From assembly GCA_903876625.1 (NCBI GenBank), contig CAIRAO010000292.1, positions 1 to 32,238 on the forward strand: a DNA stretch of 32,238 nt, written 5' to 3'. The notes under the pieces are model-generated. The model was not told the DNA's origin. It ran no database searches and saw only the letters and a list, made by a program, of their open reading frames with translations. Each line of letters opens with the position of its first letter. The stretch's first letter is position 1. The position numbers and the translations under genes were made by a program. Shown one piece after another: positions 17,373 through 25,399 of this stretch. Source of the stretch: an uncultured Gallionellaceae bacterium. GTDB lineage: Bacteria; Pseudomonadota; Gammaproteobacteria; Burkholderiales; Gallionellaceae.

Positions 17373-17570
17373 GTGGGAAGCGGTTATTACCCGCAGTTGC
17401 GGAAGACTTTGCTGGAGCGGGGCTGTTCTTTTGTGCGACAAGGAAAAGGAAGCCATGAAATTTGGCAAAGCCCAGTCACACAATGTCGATTCCCTGTTGC
17501 AACCAGTATCGTTTCCAGAAATACGGCTAACGCTATCCTGAAACAGGCTGGGCTGAATATTAAACTCTAG
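17373..17570 (+). CDS. hicA: HicA-family mRNA interferase toxin
   Basis: The 65 residues begin GSGYYPQLRKTLLERGCSF and carry GKGSHEIW, where the histidine is the catalytic residue of the double-stranded-RNA-binding-fold HicA toxins, followed by the family's C-terminal SRNTANAILKQAG. It cleaves mRNA when not bound by its antitoxin. The start is GTG at 17373; upstream in-frame codons are a stop. The stop codon is only 24 bases before hrpA. Confidence 0.85.
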   Translation: MGSGYYPQLRKTLLERGCSFVRQGKGSHEIWQSPVTQCRFPVATSIVSRNTANAILKQAGLNIKL

Positions 17571-17580
17571 CGTGATGCGG

Positions 17581-17586
17581 TAAAAT
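17581..17586 (+). promoter_or_regulatory. -10-like box immediately before hrpA
   Basis: TAAAAT ends 8 bases before the hrpA ATG in the short gap after hicA. With no Shine-Dalgarno sequence in CGCGCACC, this suggests a leaderless or near-leaderless hrpA transcript; no convincing -35 box is visible. Confidence 0.35.
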
Positions 17587-17594
17587 CGCGCACC

Positions 17595-20500
17595 ATGAAT
17601 CCAGCATTATCTCTTTCCGCGCAACGCCGTTTGGCGCGTGTGCAACAACTATCATCAATTGAATATCCCGCCGACCTGCCCGTGGTTGCTCGACGCGAGG
17701 AATTGGCACAGGCCATCGAAAAACATCAGGTCATTATCGTGTGCGGTGAAACGGGGTCGGGTAAGACGACACAATTGCCGAAGATATGCTTGAGCCTGGG
17801 GCGCGGCGTGTTGGGTGTGATCGGGCATACTCAACCTAGACGTGTTGCGGCACGTTCGGTGGCGGCGCGAATTGCGCATGAATTGAAATCTGAGCTTGGC
17901 GGGCTGGTCGGTTACAAAGTGCGTTTTAACGACAAGGTATCAAACGATACCTGCATCAAACTCATGACAGATGGTATCTTGCTGGCAGAGATACACCATG
18001 ATCCGCTGCTGAAAAATTACGACACCATCATTATTGACGAAGCGCATGAGCGTTCGCTCAATATCGATTTTTTGTTGGGTTACTTCAAGCAAATTTTGCC
18101 AAGACGTCCGGATTTGAAGTTGATCATTACGTCGGCGACGCTGGATGCGGAAAGGTTTTCGAGGCATTTTGGGGGACATGTGAACATGGTTGTTGGACAC
18201 TCCCCCTCCCTAATCCCTCCCCCGGGGGGAGAGGGACTAAAATCAGCACTGATCGAGGCCAACTCCCTCTCAACTAGAGAGGGACTAAACCCAGCACTAC
18301 TCGAAGCCAACTCCTTCTCAAGTGGAGAAGGACTAAAACCAGCGCCACTCGAATCTAATTCCTTCTCTAGAGGTGGGGGACTAAAACCAACACTACTCGA
18401 AACTAGCCCCCTCTCAACTAGAGAGAGCTTAAACCCGGCACCGCTCGCAACCAGCTCCCTCTCCCCCCGGGGGAGGGTTGGGGAGGGGGTTTCGGGTGAA
18501 GCCAAACATCACTCAGCACTTCCTCAGCAATTACTTGCGTATGCCCGAGAATTACGTAGCAAGGCCACAGACGTCGAAAATTTGCTGTGGCATTTATTGC
18601 GCAGAAACCAGATTTTAGGTTTCGGTTTTCGTCGCCAGCATCCTTTAGGTGACTACATTCTGGATTTCTATTGTCATCAAGTAAAACTGGTGATCGAGTT
18701 GGATGGTGGGCAACACGCAGAGGATACTCAGCAAACATACGACGAAAAAAGGTCAACCTGGTTGCAGTCGCAGGGAATTACTGTATTGCGTTTTTGGAAT
18801 AATGAGGTGCTGACAAATACTGAGGGTGTGTTGCAAACGATTTTTGATTGGTTGAGTGCGAAAGCTACCCCCTCCCCAACCCTCCCCCGGGGGGAGAGGG
18901 AGTTAAAATCAAATGCGTCAGGGTTTAGTCATCTATCTGGCGAGAGGGAGTTAAAAGCAAATTCGTTTGGGTTTAATGAACTTTCAGGGGATGGGGAGCA
19001 CAATTCGAACAGCGCCGGTCTAGGTCCCTCTCCCATCGGGGGAGGGATTAGGGAGGGGGAAGAAGTTAAACCTGAGACAGATGTTAAAACCCCACTCGCC
19101 CCCATCATCCAAGTCTCAGGCCGAACTTATCCTGTAGAAATTCGTTACCGCCCTCCTCAGCAAGATGAAGAAGGCGATCTGCAAGACATACCTCAGGCAA
19201 TTTGCAGTGCGCTGGATGAATTGAGCATTGGTGGCTTGCGCGGTGATGTGCTGGTATTTCTACCCGGTGAACGCGAGATACGAGATACGACTGAGGCGCT
19301 GCGCAAACATCAGCATAAGGGAATCGAAATCCTGCCATTATTTTCACGGCTTTCGATTGCCGAGCAAGACCGTGTATTCAAGCCGGCTTCCGGAATACGC
19401 CGTGTTGTGCTGGCAACCAATGTTGCTGAAACTTCTCTTACCGTACCGAATATCGGTTACGTGATCGACAGTGGCTTGGCGCGCATCAATCGTTATAGCG
19501 TGCGTCAAAAAGTGGAGCAGTTACGCATTGAAAAGATCGCACGTGCTTCAGCAAACCAGAGAGCGGGGCGCTGCGGGCGGGTGATGAGCGGCGTCTGCAT
19601 TCGTTTGTACGACGAGACAGAATTTTTGCAGCGGCCGGAGTTTGCCGATGCCGAAATATTTCGGGTGTCGCTCGCCACCGTTATTTTGCGCATGAGTGCG
19701 TTGGGGTTGGGCGAGGTGAGCGAATTTCCTTTTATCGAACCACCCGGTTCGCGCGCCATTGCGGACGGGTATCAGTTGTTGATTGAGTTGGGGGCGATTG
19801 AGGATGGCAATCTACCCCCTCCCCAACCCTCTGATGGAACAACTAGCCATTCGACTAAGCCCGGAAGCGGGCAAGTCGCTGGTTACCCCGGGGGGAGAGG
19901 GAGCAGAGTTCTTACTCCCTTGGGACATGAACTTGCCAAGTTACCGCTTGATCCTAAAGTCGCGCGGCTATTATTGGCAGGGCGTCAGTATCATTGCTTA
20001 AATGAGATTCTGATCATCGCCAGCGCATTGTCCTTGCAAGATCCGCGTGATCGTCCAGCCGAGCGCCGCGAAGCGGCAGATCAGGCACATCAGCGGTTTA
20101 ATGACGAGCGATCGGATTTTTTAGCCTACCTGAAATTATGGGCTTGGTTTCAGGATGCGGTGAAACACAAGAAGAGTAACAAGTTGTGGGCGAACGAGTG
20201 TAGGGAGAAGTTTTTATCACCGGTACGTCTGCGCGAATGGCATGAACTTCATCAACAACTACATGCGCAGGTGGCGGAGATGGGCATGTTTGGCGGGGAA
20301 AGGCAAAAGCACCCCCTCCCCAGCCCTCCCCCGGGGGGAGAGGGAGTTAGCGCCGGAGCTCACGGGTTTAGTCCCTCTCCCAACGGGGGAGGGGTTGGGG
20401 AGGGGGCGTTTGAGCCGGTAGCGGAAGTCTCTCAACCCGCCACCTACGAACAAATCCACAAAGCCTTACTCACGGGTTTGTTGGGCAACATCGGTTGCAA

Positions 20501-22601
20501 AGGCGTGGATCGCGAGCCTTATTATCTCGGCGCGCGCGAGATCAAATTCTTCATTGCATCTAATTCAGTATTGGCGAAAAAAGGCACCAAGTGGGTTGTC
20601 GCGGCTGAGATCATGGAGACGACCAAATTATTTGCGCGCTGCGTGGCACGCATCGAGCCTGAGTGGTTGGAAGAAGTGGCAGGACATTTGATCAAGCGTC
20701 ATTACTATGATGCACATTGGGAGAAAAAAGCGGCGCAGGTGGCAGCGTGGGAGCGCAGTACGTTGTTCGGTTTGATCCTTAATCCCAAAAAACGCGTGCA
20801 TTACGGCCCGATGAATGTAACGGAGTCGCGCGAGGTTTTCATTCGTACGGCGCTGGTAGAAGGGGAGTTCAATACTCAAGCTCCATTCTTTGTGCACAAT
20901 CAAAAACTGATCGCCGATATCGAAGCTTTGGAGCATAAAGCACGTCGTCCAGATGTGTTGGTGGACGACGAATTGATCTTTGCTTTTTATGATGCACGTG
21001 TTCCGGCGGGTATTCACAATGGTGCGGCATTTGAACATTGGCGCAAAGAAACCGAGCGCGAAACACCGCGGCTGCTCTATCTTAAAAAAGATGATCTGAT
21101 GCGGCACGAGGCGGCGGGGATCACGACGGATCAATTTCCTCCGCAATTGCTGATGAATAACGTCAACTACGCGCTTGGCTATAATTTTTCACCGGGCAAG
21201 AATGATGACGGCGTAACACTCACCGTGCCTCAAGCCTTGCTGAATCAGGTTTCGTCAGCGTGCTGCGAATATCTGGTGCCCGGCCTGCGGGTAGAGAAAG
21301 TGGCGCAATTGGTGAAATCCTTGCCGCAGAAGATCCGCCGCAATTGCGTGCCGGTACCTGAATTTGCGGCAGCATTCTGTGCCGAAGTGTCGCCTTCCAA
21401 TACGCCGTTGTTACAAGCGTTGGCTCGTTATATTCGTGAACAAAAGCAGCTTGAAGTACCACTGGATGCTTTTCGGTTGGAACAATTACCTGCGCATTTG
21501 TTGATGAATTTTCGCGTGGTGGATGAACATGGCAGGCAGCTTGGATTGTCGCGGAATTTTGCGCAGTTGAGGGGGGAATTGGCGTTGAAGTCTTCTATTA
21601 CTTCAAGCCCCCTCCCCAACCCCTCCCCCGAAGGGAGAGGGACTAAAACCGCAGGATTTAACACGGGCCTCAACTCATCGAAATCGTTGGGAGAAATCCA
21701 AGTTGACAAGCTATCTAACTCCCTCTCCCATCGGGGGAGGGCTGGGGAGGGGGTAACGCGTTTAGTGGAATGGGATTTTGGCGACTTCAAACCAACCTCT
21801 CAAGAATCCCGTGCCGGACAAACCATCACCGTATTCAACGCACTGGTAGACGCAGGCGATGCAGTAACGCTACAAAGTTTTGACACGCGCGACGAGGCAT
21901 TTGCATTACATCGACTGGGGTTGCGTCGCTTATTCATGCTCGCACTTAAAGAGCAAGTGAAATATCTGGAAAAAAATCTGCCTGGAATGCAGGCGATGGC
22001 AATGAAATTTTTACCTTTTGGTTCGCAGCAGGATTTGCAACGACAGATTTTAGCGGTGACCTTCGACCGCTGTTGTTTGAATGAACCCTGGCCGGAAAAT
22101 GAAAAGGATTTTGCCACGCGCAGCAAAGAGGCAAAGGCACGTTTGAATCTGGTGGCACAGGAAATCGCACGCCTGGTAGCTGCGGTTCTGGCAGAAAATC
22201 AGATTCTACAAAAGTCATTACCCGCTTTTAAGGCGCATACACTGGTGCAGCAGGATATTCGCAACCAGTGCCAATGGCTTTTGGGTAAAGAGTGGATCGC
22301 TAAAACTCCCTACGAACGAATGCAGCATACGCCGCGCTATCTGAAGGCGATCAATGTGCGATTGGAGAAACTGCGCGCTAATCCGGCAAGAGATGCGCAA
22401 GTGACTGCGCAGATGAATCCGTTGCTGCAACAATGGCAGCGCAAGTTATCCACACAGCAGGGCGAAGTTGATGCACGTTTGGAGGACTTTGGCTGGATGA
22501 TGCAGGAATTGCGAGTTTCATTGTTTGCACAGGAACTAAAAACCCCTGTCATTGTTTCGGTAAAGCGCTTAGAGAAGATGTTGGCCGGATTAAACAGTTA
22601 G
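17595..22601 (+). CDS. hrpA: ATP-dependent RNA helicase HrpA with four in-frame repeat insertions, one carrying a DUF559 nuclease domain
   Basis: HrpA is a DEAH-box RNA helicase; in E. coli it resolves stalled or collided ribosomes. The helicase is intact in motifs: Walker A GETGSGKTT (51-59), TQPRRVAARSVA (Ia), DEAH (148-151), SAT (180-182), then NVAETSLTVPNIGYVID and QRAGRCGR (motif VI), the HA2 region and the HrpA-specific C-terminal part ending QEGEVDARLEDFGWMMQE-like. At 1668 residues it is about 370 longer than E. coli HrpA (1300). The surplus lies in four repeat-derived insertions: residues 203-488 (with DUF559), about 741-769, 906-938 and 1338-1387. Removing them leaves about 1270 residues. 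All are stop-free and in frame; the largest sits between motif III and the RecA1/RecA2 junction segment APIIQVSGRTYPVE. Whether the protein is active with these loops is unknown. Confidence 0.93.
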   Translation: MNPALSLSAQRRLARVQQLSSIEYPADLPVVARREELAQAIEKHQVIIVCGETGSGKTTQLPKICLSLGRGVLGVIGHTQPRRVAARSVAARIAHELKSELGGLVGYKVRFNDKVSNDTCIKLMTDGILLAEIHHDPLLKNYDTIIIDEAHERSLNIDFLLGYFKQILPRRPDLKLIITSATLDAERFSRHFGGHVNMVVGHSPSLIPPPGGEGLKSALIEANSLSTREGLNPALLEANSFSSGEGLKPAPLESNSFSRGGGLKPTLLETSPLSTRESLNPAPLATSSLSPRGRVGEGVSGEAKHHSALPQQLLAYARELRSKATDVENLLWHLLRRNQILGFGFRRQHPLGDYILDFYCHQVKLVIELDGGQHAEDTQQTYDEKRSTWLQSQGITVLRFWNNEVLTNTEGVLQTIFDWLSAKATPSPTLPRGERELKSNASGFSHLSGERELKANSFGFNELSGDGEHNSNSAGLGPSPIGGGIREGEEVKPETDVKTPLAPIIQVSGRTYPVEIRYRPPQQDEEGDLQDIPQAICSALDELSIGGLRGDVLVFLPGEREIRDTTEALRKHQHKGIEILPLFSRLSIAEQDRVFKPASGIRRVVLATNVAETSLTVPNIGYVIDSGLARINRYSVRQKVEQLRIEKIARASANQRAGRCGRVMSGVCIRLYDETEFLQRPEFADAEIFRVSLATVILRMSALGLGEVSEFPFIEPPGSRAIADGYQLLIELGAIEDGNLPPPQPSDGTTSHSTKPGSGQVAGYPGGRGSRVLTPLGHELAKLPLDPKVARLLLAGRQYHCLNEILIIASALSLQDPRDRPAERREAADQAHQRFNDERSDFLAYLKLWAWFQDAVKHKKSNKLWANECREKFLSPVRLREWHELHQQLHAQVAEMGMFGGERQKHPLPSPPPGGEGVSAGAHGFSPSPNGGGVGEGAFEPVAEVSQPATYEQIHKALLTGLLGNIGCKGVDREPYYLGAREIKFFIASNSVLAKKGTKWVVAAEIMETTKLFARCVARIEPEWLEEVAGHLIKRHYYDAHWEKKAAQVAAWERSTLFGLILNPKKRVHYGPMNVTESREVFIRTALVEGEFNTQAPFFVHNQKLIADIEALEHKARRPDVLVDDELIFAFYDARVPAGIHNGAAFEHWRKETERETPRLLYLKKDDLMRHEAAGITTDQFPPQLLMNNVNYALGYNFSPGKNDDGVTLTVPQALLNQVSSACCEYLVPGLRVEKVAQLVKSLPQKIRRNCVPVPEFAAAFCAEVSPSNTPLLQALARYIREQKQLEVPLDAFRLEQLPAHLLMNFRVVDEHGRQLGLSRNFAQLRGELALKSSITSSPLPNPSPEGRGTKTAGFNTGLNSSKSLGEIQVDKLSNSLSHRGRAGEGVTRLVEWDFGDFKPTSQESRAGQTITVFNALVDAGDAVTLQSFDTRDEAFALHRLGLRRLFMLALKEQVKYLEKNLPGMQAMAMKFLPFGSQQDLQRQILAVTFDRCCLNEPWPENEKDFATRSKEAKARLNLVAQEIARLVAAVLAENQILQKSLPAFKAHTLVQQDIRNQCQWLLGKEWIAKTPYERMQHTPRYLKAINVRLEKLRANPARDAQVTAQMNPLLQQWQRKLSTQQGEVDARLEDFGWMMQELRVSLFAQELKTPVIVSVKRLEKMLAGLNS
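18234..18473 (+). repeat. Tandem array, 5 x 48 bp (16 codons), left of DUF559
   Basis: Units start at 18234, 18282, 18330, 18378 and 18426. They encode GLKSALIEANSLSTRE, GLNPALLEANSFSSGE, GLKPAPLESNSFSRGG, GLKPTLLETSPLSTRE and SLNPAPLATSSLSPRG. Each unit contains a small palindrome such as CCCTCTC-AACTA-GAGAGGG, a shrunken version of the arm centre, so the array is a chain of hairpins joined by ACTAAA...CCAACT spacers. The 48-base period preserves the frame at any copy number. Confidence 0.9.
18899..19042 (+). repeat. Tandem array, 3 x 48 bp, right of DUF559, opposite orientation
   Basis: Units start at 18899, 18947 and 18995 and encode GERELKSNASGFSHLS, GERELKANSFGFNELS and GDGEHNSNSAGLGPSP. 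The DNA runs AGTTAAAA to GGGTTTAGT, the reverse complement layout of the left array. The units are more diverged than those on the left. Confidence 0.8.
19815..19901 (+). repeat. Palindromic arm in hrpA split by a nested hairpin repeat
   Basis: Arm halves 19815-19830 (CCCCCTCCCCAACCCT) and 19886-19901 (CCCCGGGGGGAGAGGG) surround 55 bases with the stem GACT-AA-GCCCG, GAAG, CGGGC-A-AGTC. The nested part matches the one at 10207-10262 (reverse strand) and enters the arm at the same point. The whole insert is 87 bp, 29 codons, and encodes LPPPQPSDGTTSHSTKPGSG and on, between GAIEDGN and RVLTPLGHELA of HrpA. Confidence 0.8.
20312..20406 (+). repeat. Inverted arm pair inserted in hrpA (third insertion)
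   Basis: The left arm is 20312-20344 and the inverted right arm 20373-20406, with a 28-base spacer running AGTTAGCG to GGGTTTAGT. It encodes HPLPSPPPGGEGVSAGAHG and SPSPNGGGVGEGA, between the segments LHAQVAEMG and ATYEQIHKALLTGLLGN of HrpA. Confidence 0.85.
21608..21753 (+). repeat. Inverted arm pair inserted in hrpA (fourth insertion)
   Basis: The left arm is 21608-21641 and the right arm 21721-21753, with a 79-base spacer beginning ACTAAAACC and ending CTAACT. It encodes SPLPNPSPEGRGTKTAG to LSNSLSHRGRAGEGV, between NFAQLRGELALK and TRLVEWDFGDF of HrpA. Confidence 0.85.
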
Positions 22602-22730
22602 AATAGTGAAAACAGCTTAAAACAATTTTCCTCGCCAGGCTGATAAGAATGTGGCGCTAATTCAAGAATTCCGGTAGCAGTCAAAATTTTGGGATAATCT
22701 GCCCATAATAATTTCAAGTGAAGGTGAAAA

Positions 22731-25001
22731 ATGGACAAACAAACAAGAGAAGCCGCACTGCAATATCACCGCACTGCTCCTGCAGGAAAGATATCAGTTG
22801 TTTCAAGTAAGCCGATGGTCACCCAGCGTGATCTGTCTTTGGCTTATTCGCCCGGCGTTGCTGCAGCCTGTGAAGAGATCGTACGCGACCCGAATGAAGC
22901 GCGAAATCTGACCGCACGCGGAAATCTGGTGGGAGTCATCACCAATGGCACCGCAGTGCTGGGGCTGGGGAATATCGGCCCATTGGCTGGCAAGCCGGTG
23001 ATGGAAGGCAAGGGTGTGCTGTTCAAAAAGTTTGCCGGTATTGATGTGTTTGATATTGAGATTTCAGAAAACGATCCGGATAAATTAGTCGATATTATTG
23101 CTGCACTTGAGCCGACCTTCGGCGGTATCAATCTCGAAGACATCAAGGCACCCGAATGTTTTTACATCGAACGCAAATTGCGCGAGCGTATGCGCATTCC
23201 GGTTTTTCATGATGATCAGCACGGTACTTCGATCATTGTTGGTGCGGCGCTGTTAAACGGACTCAAGGTGGTCGGCAAGAAAATAGACAAGATCAAGCTG
23301 GTCGCCTCGGGTGCAGGAGCCGCTGCATTAGCCTGCCTGGATATGCTGGTTGGGCTCGGTGTGAAGATGGAAAACATCATCGTCACTGATATTAAAGGTG
23401 TGGTCTACAAGGGGCGCACCGAAGAGATGGATGACAACAAAGTGCGCTATGCGATAGAGACGAAGGCGCGGACGCTGGCAGAAGTGATCGCCGGTGCGGA
23501 TGTGTTTTTGGGGCTGTCGGCGGGAGGCGTGTTAAAGCCAGAGATGGTCAAGTTGATGGCTCAACAACCGCTCATTTTTGCTTTGGCGAATCCAAATCCT
23601 GAAATATTGCCGGAAGAGGCAAAGGCAGTGCGGCCTGATGCGATCTTGGCGACAGGGCGATCCGATTATCCGAATCAGGTGAACAATGCACTGTGCTTCC
23701 CTTACATTTTTCGCGGTGCGCTGGATGTCGGTGCTTCCACGATCAATGAAGCGATGAAACGGGCTGCAGTGCATGCCATCGCTGCACTCGCCGAGGCAGA
23801 ACAGTCGGATGAAGTGGCTGAAGTGTATGGTGAGGAGAGCCTGACTTTCGGCCCCAATTATCTGATCCCGAAACCTTTTGATCCGCGACTTATTACCCTC
23901 ATCGCTCCTGCAGTGGCACAGGCCGCCATGGATAGCGGTGTAGCCACACGGCCTATCACCGATATGGCCGCCTATCTGCAAAAGCTGACTGAGTTCCTCT
24001 ACCACTCGAACATGCTGATGAAGCCTGTGTTCGACTTTGCCAAAAAATATCCAAAGCGGCTGGCATATGCAGAGGGCGAAGACGAAAGAATATTACATGC
24101 AGCTCAGACCGTGGTGGATGAAGGCATCGCTTATCCGATACTGGTGGGTCGTCCTGCGGTGATCGAGCAACGTATCGCCAAGCTGGGTTTGCGCTTACGT
24201 GCAGGTGAAAATTACGAACTGGTCAATCCGGAAAACGACAGCCGCTACCGCGAGTATAGCAATGAATATCATCGGCTGATGCAGCGCAACGGGATCACAG
24301 CAGACGCGGCCAAGCGTGATATGCGCCGCCGCAACACCTTAATTGCGGCAATGATGGTGCGCATGGGCGCGGCGGATGCGATGCTGTGCGGTACTGTTTC
24401 GCAACCCTTGAGCCATCTGCGTTATATCGACGAAGTGATCGGCAAGCGCAAAGGTGCAGAAATCTATGCAGCGATGAATATTTTGTTGCTGCCCGGACAC
24501 ACTTTATTCATTTGCGATACCCATGTAAATTATGACCCGACAGCCGAACAGATTGCAGCGATGACTTTGTTGGCGGCAGAGCAAGTGCGCCGCTTTGGCA
24601 TTGTCCCCAAGGTCGCACTACTATCACATTCCAATTTTGGCACTCACAAAAATCCATCGGCTCTAAAAATGGCCCATGCCCGCGAAATATTGGAAAAACT
24701 GGCACCCAAACTGGAAGTAGAGGGAGAGATGCACGGTGATTCTGCGCTCTCGGAAACTTTGCGTTTGGCAGCTTTGCCTGCTTCCCGACTGAAGGGTGTG
24801 GCAAATGTGCTCATCATGCCGAATCTGGATGCAGCCAACATCGCTTACAATCTGCTTAAAATCACAGCGGGCGATGGCATCACCATTGGCTCGATATTGT
24901 TGGGTGCGGATAAGTCGGTGCATATTCTGACCACGACTGCTACAGTGCGTCGTATCGTGAATATGAGTGCGTTGGCGGTGGCCAGCGTAAAGACTCAATA
25001 A
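22731..25001 (+). CDS. maeB: NADP-dependent malic enzyme with phosphotransacetylase-like C-terminal domain
   Basis: This enzyme converts malate to pyruvate and CO2 with NADP. The 756 residues comprise a malic N domain (about 1-160; [49 protein letters not shown]), an NAD(P)-binding domain (about 160-420; [18 protein letters not shown]) and a C-terminal phosphate acetyltransferase-like domain (about 430-756; [35 protein letters not shown]), which in MaeB is thought to be regulatory, binding acetyl-CoA. The length is typical. GAAGG lies just upstream of the ATG, and GATAAT at about 22693 could be its -10 box. Confidence 0.96.
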   Translation: MDKQTREAALQYHRTAPAGKISVVSSKPMVTQRDLSLAYSPGVAAACEEIVRDPNEARNLTARGNLVGVITNGTAVLGLGNIGPLAGKPVMEGKGVLFKKFAGIDVFDIEISENDPDKLVDIIAALEPTFGGINLEDIKAPECFYIERKLRERMRIPVFHDDQHGTSIIVGAALLNGLKVVGKKIDKIKLVASGAGAAALACLDMLVGLGVKMENIIVTDIKGVVYKGRTEEMDDNKVRYAIETKARTLAEVIAGADVFLGLSAGGVLKPEMVKLMAQQPLIFALANPNPEILPEEAKAVRPDAILATGRSDYPNQVNNALCFPYIFRGALDVGASTINEAMKRAAVHAIAALAEAEQSDEVAEVYGEESLTFGPNYLIPKPFDPRLITLIAPAVAQAAMDSGVATRPITDMAAYLQKLTEFLYHSNMLMKPVFDFAKKYPKRLAYAEGEDERILHAAQTVVDEGIAYPILVGRPAVIEQRIAKLGLRLRAGENYELVNPENDSRYREYSNEYHRLMQRNGITADAAKRDMRRRNTLIAAMMVRMGAADAMLCGTVSQPLSHLRYIDEVIGKRKGAEIYAAMNILLLPGHTLFICDTHVNYDPTAEQIAAMTLLAAEQVRRFGIVPKVALLSHSNFGTHKNPSALKMAHAREILEKLAPKLEVEGEMHGDSALSETLRLAALPASRLKGVANVLIMPNLDAANIAYNLLKITAGDGITIGSILLGADKSVHILTTTATVRRIVNMSALAVASVKTQ

Positions 25002-25052
25002 CGAGAATGGCGATTGTGTCACCCCAAAAAATGAAACTCGTGATACCCGTTT

Positions 25053-25112
25053 CCCCCTCCCCAACCCTCCCCCGGAGGGAGAGGGGCAAAAGAATCGCTA
25101 TGCGAGTTTCAC
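25053..25112 (+). repeat. Single palindromic arm with tail, between maeB and the next gene
   Basis: The arm CCCCCTCCCCAACCCTCCCC... (25053-25085) is followed by GAATCGCTATGCGAGTTTCACA. The same arm-plus-tail order occurs, reversed, inside the oxidoreductase gene at 8586-8645. It ends about 17 bases before the start codon of the small gene at 25130. Confidence 0.85.
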
Positions 25113-25129
25113 ATTAAGGAGAAATAAAA

Positions 25130-25372
25130 ATGAACAAGCAGGAAGTTGAATTGCTCAGTAAAGAAATCGAGATGTTGATGAGAGAACGCGCTCGTTTGTT
25201 GAGTGTGGTAGGGGCTGCAGCTTTGCTGGTCGCCAATGCGGATGCCGGTGAATTGCCACCGGAAACTGCCGAGGCGGCTGAACTGTTGTCGCGATTTGTT
25301 AATGAACTTCCGGAAGAAACACTGAAGGATGCACTGGATGCGGCGAATGAATTTGTTGCGTCAAACGCGTAA
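25130..25372 (+). CDS. Small conserved hypothetical protein
   Basis: An 80-residue acidic protein starting MNKQEVELLSKEIEMLMRER, with a coiled-coil-like N-terminus, a short hydrophobic alanine-rich stretch (SVVGAAALLVANA) and an acidic helical C-terminus (ELPEETLKDALDAANEFVA). AAGGAG lies at good spacing before the ATG, so it is probably real. It precedes the patatin-like gene by 27 bases and is likely co-transcribed. I do not recognise its function. Confidence 0.7.
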   Translation: MNKQEVELLSKEIEMLMRERARLLSVVGAAALLVANADAGELPPETAEAAELLSRFVNELPEETLKDALDAANEFVASNA

Positions 25373-25399
25373 AGTAGGAAAAAGGCTCGAGCAGTCGCC

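Larger units (their letters stand above)
18202..19059 (+). mobile_element. In-frame cassette in hrpA: inverted repeat elements flanking a DUF559 nuclease
   Basis: The cassette is 858 bp, exactly 286 codons. It contains arm L1 (18202-18235), a 5 x 48-bp array, inverted arm R1 (18457-18489), the DUF559 coding part (about 18490-18867), arm L2 (18868-18900), a 3 x 48-bp array, and inverted arm R2 (19026-19059). The spacer text shows orientation: the left array reads ACTAAA to AACT, the right one AGTT to TTTAGT, so the two flanking elements are inverted relative to each other. The DUF559 domain (about residues 312-424) has LLWHLLRRNQ, GFRRQHPLGDYILDFYC (D357) and KLVIELDGGQH (E368, D370, H374), then GITVLRFWNNEVL, all the conserved Vsr-like PD-(D/E)xK positions. 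No in-frame ATG, GTG or TTG precedes the domain, so it is made only as part of HrpA. Confidence 0.82.

Noticed and set aside
18234-18473. The 48-bp array as a CRISPR array
   Set aside because: Units are contiguous, similar throughout and coding, with no alternation of exact repeats and unique spacers, and no cas genes are present.
18080-18505. Minus-strand ORF of 141 residues across the left tandem array (PSPTLPRGEREL-type repeats)
   Set aside because: It is the antisense reading of stop-free palindromic arms and arrays within hrpA. It has no ribosome site and no domain similarity.
18202-19059. The DUF559 insertion as an intein
   Set aside because: No splice-junction Cys/Ser, block B TxxH or terminal HN-C/S/T is visible; the borders are palindromic arms instead.
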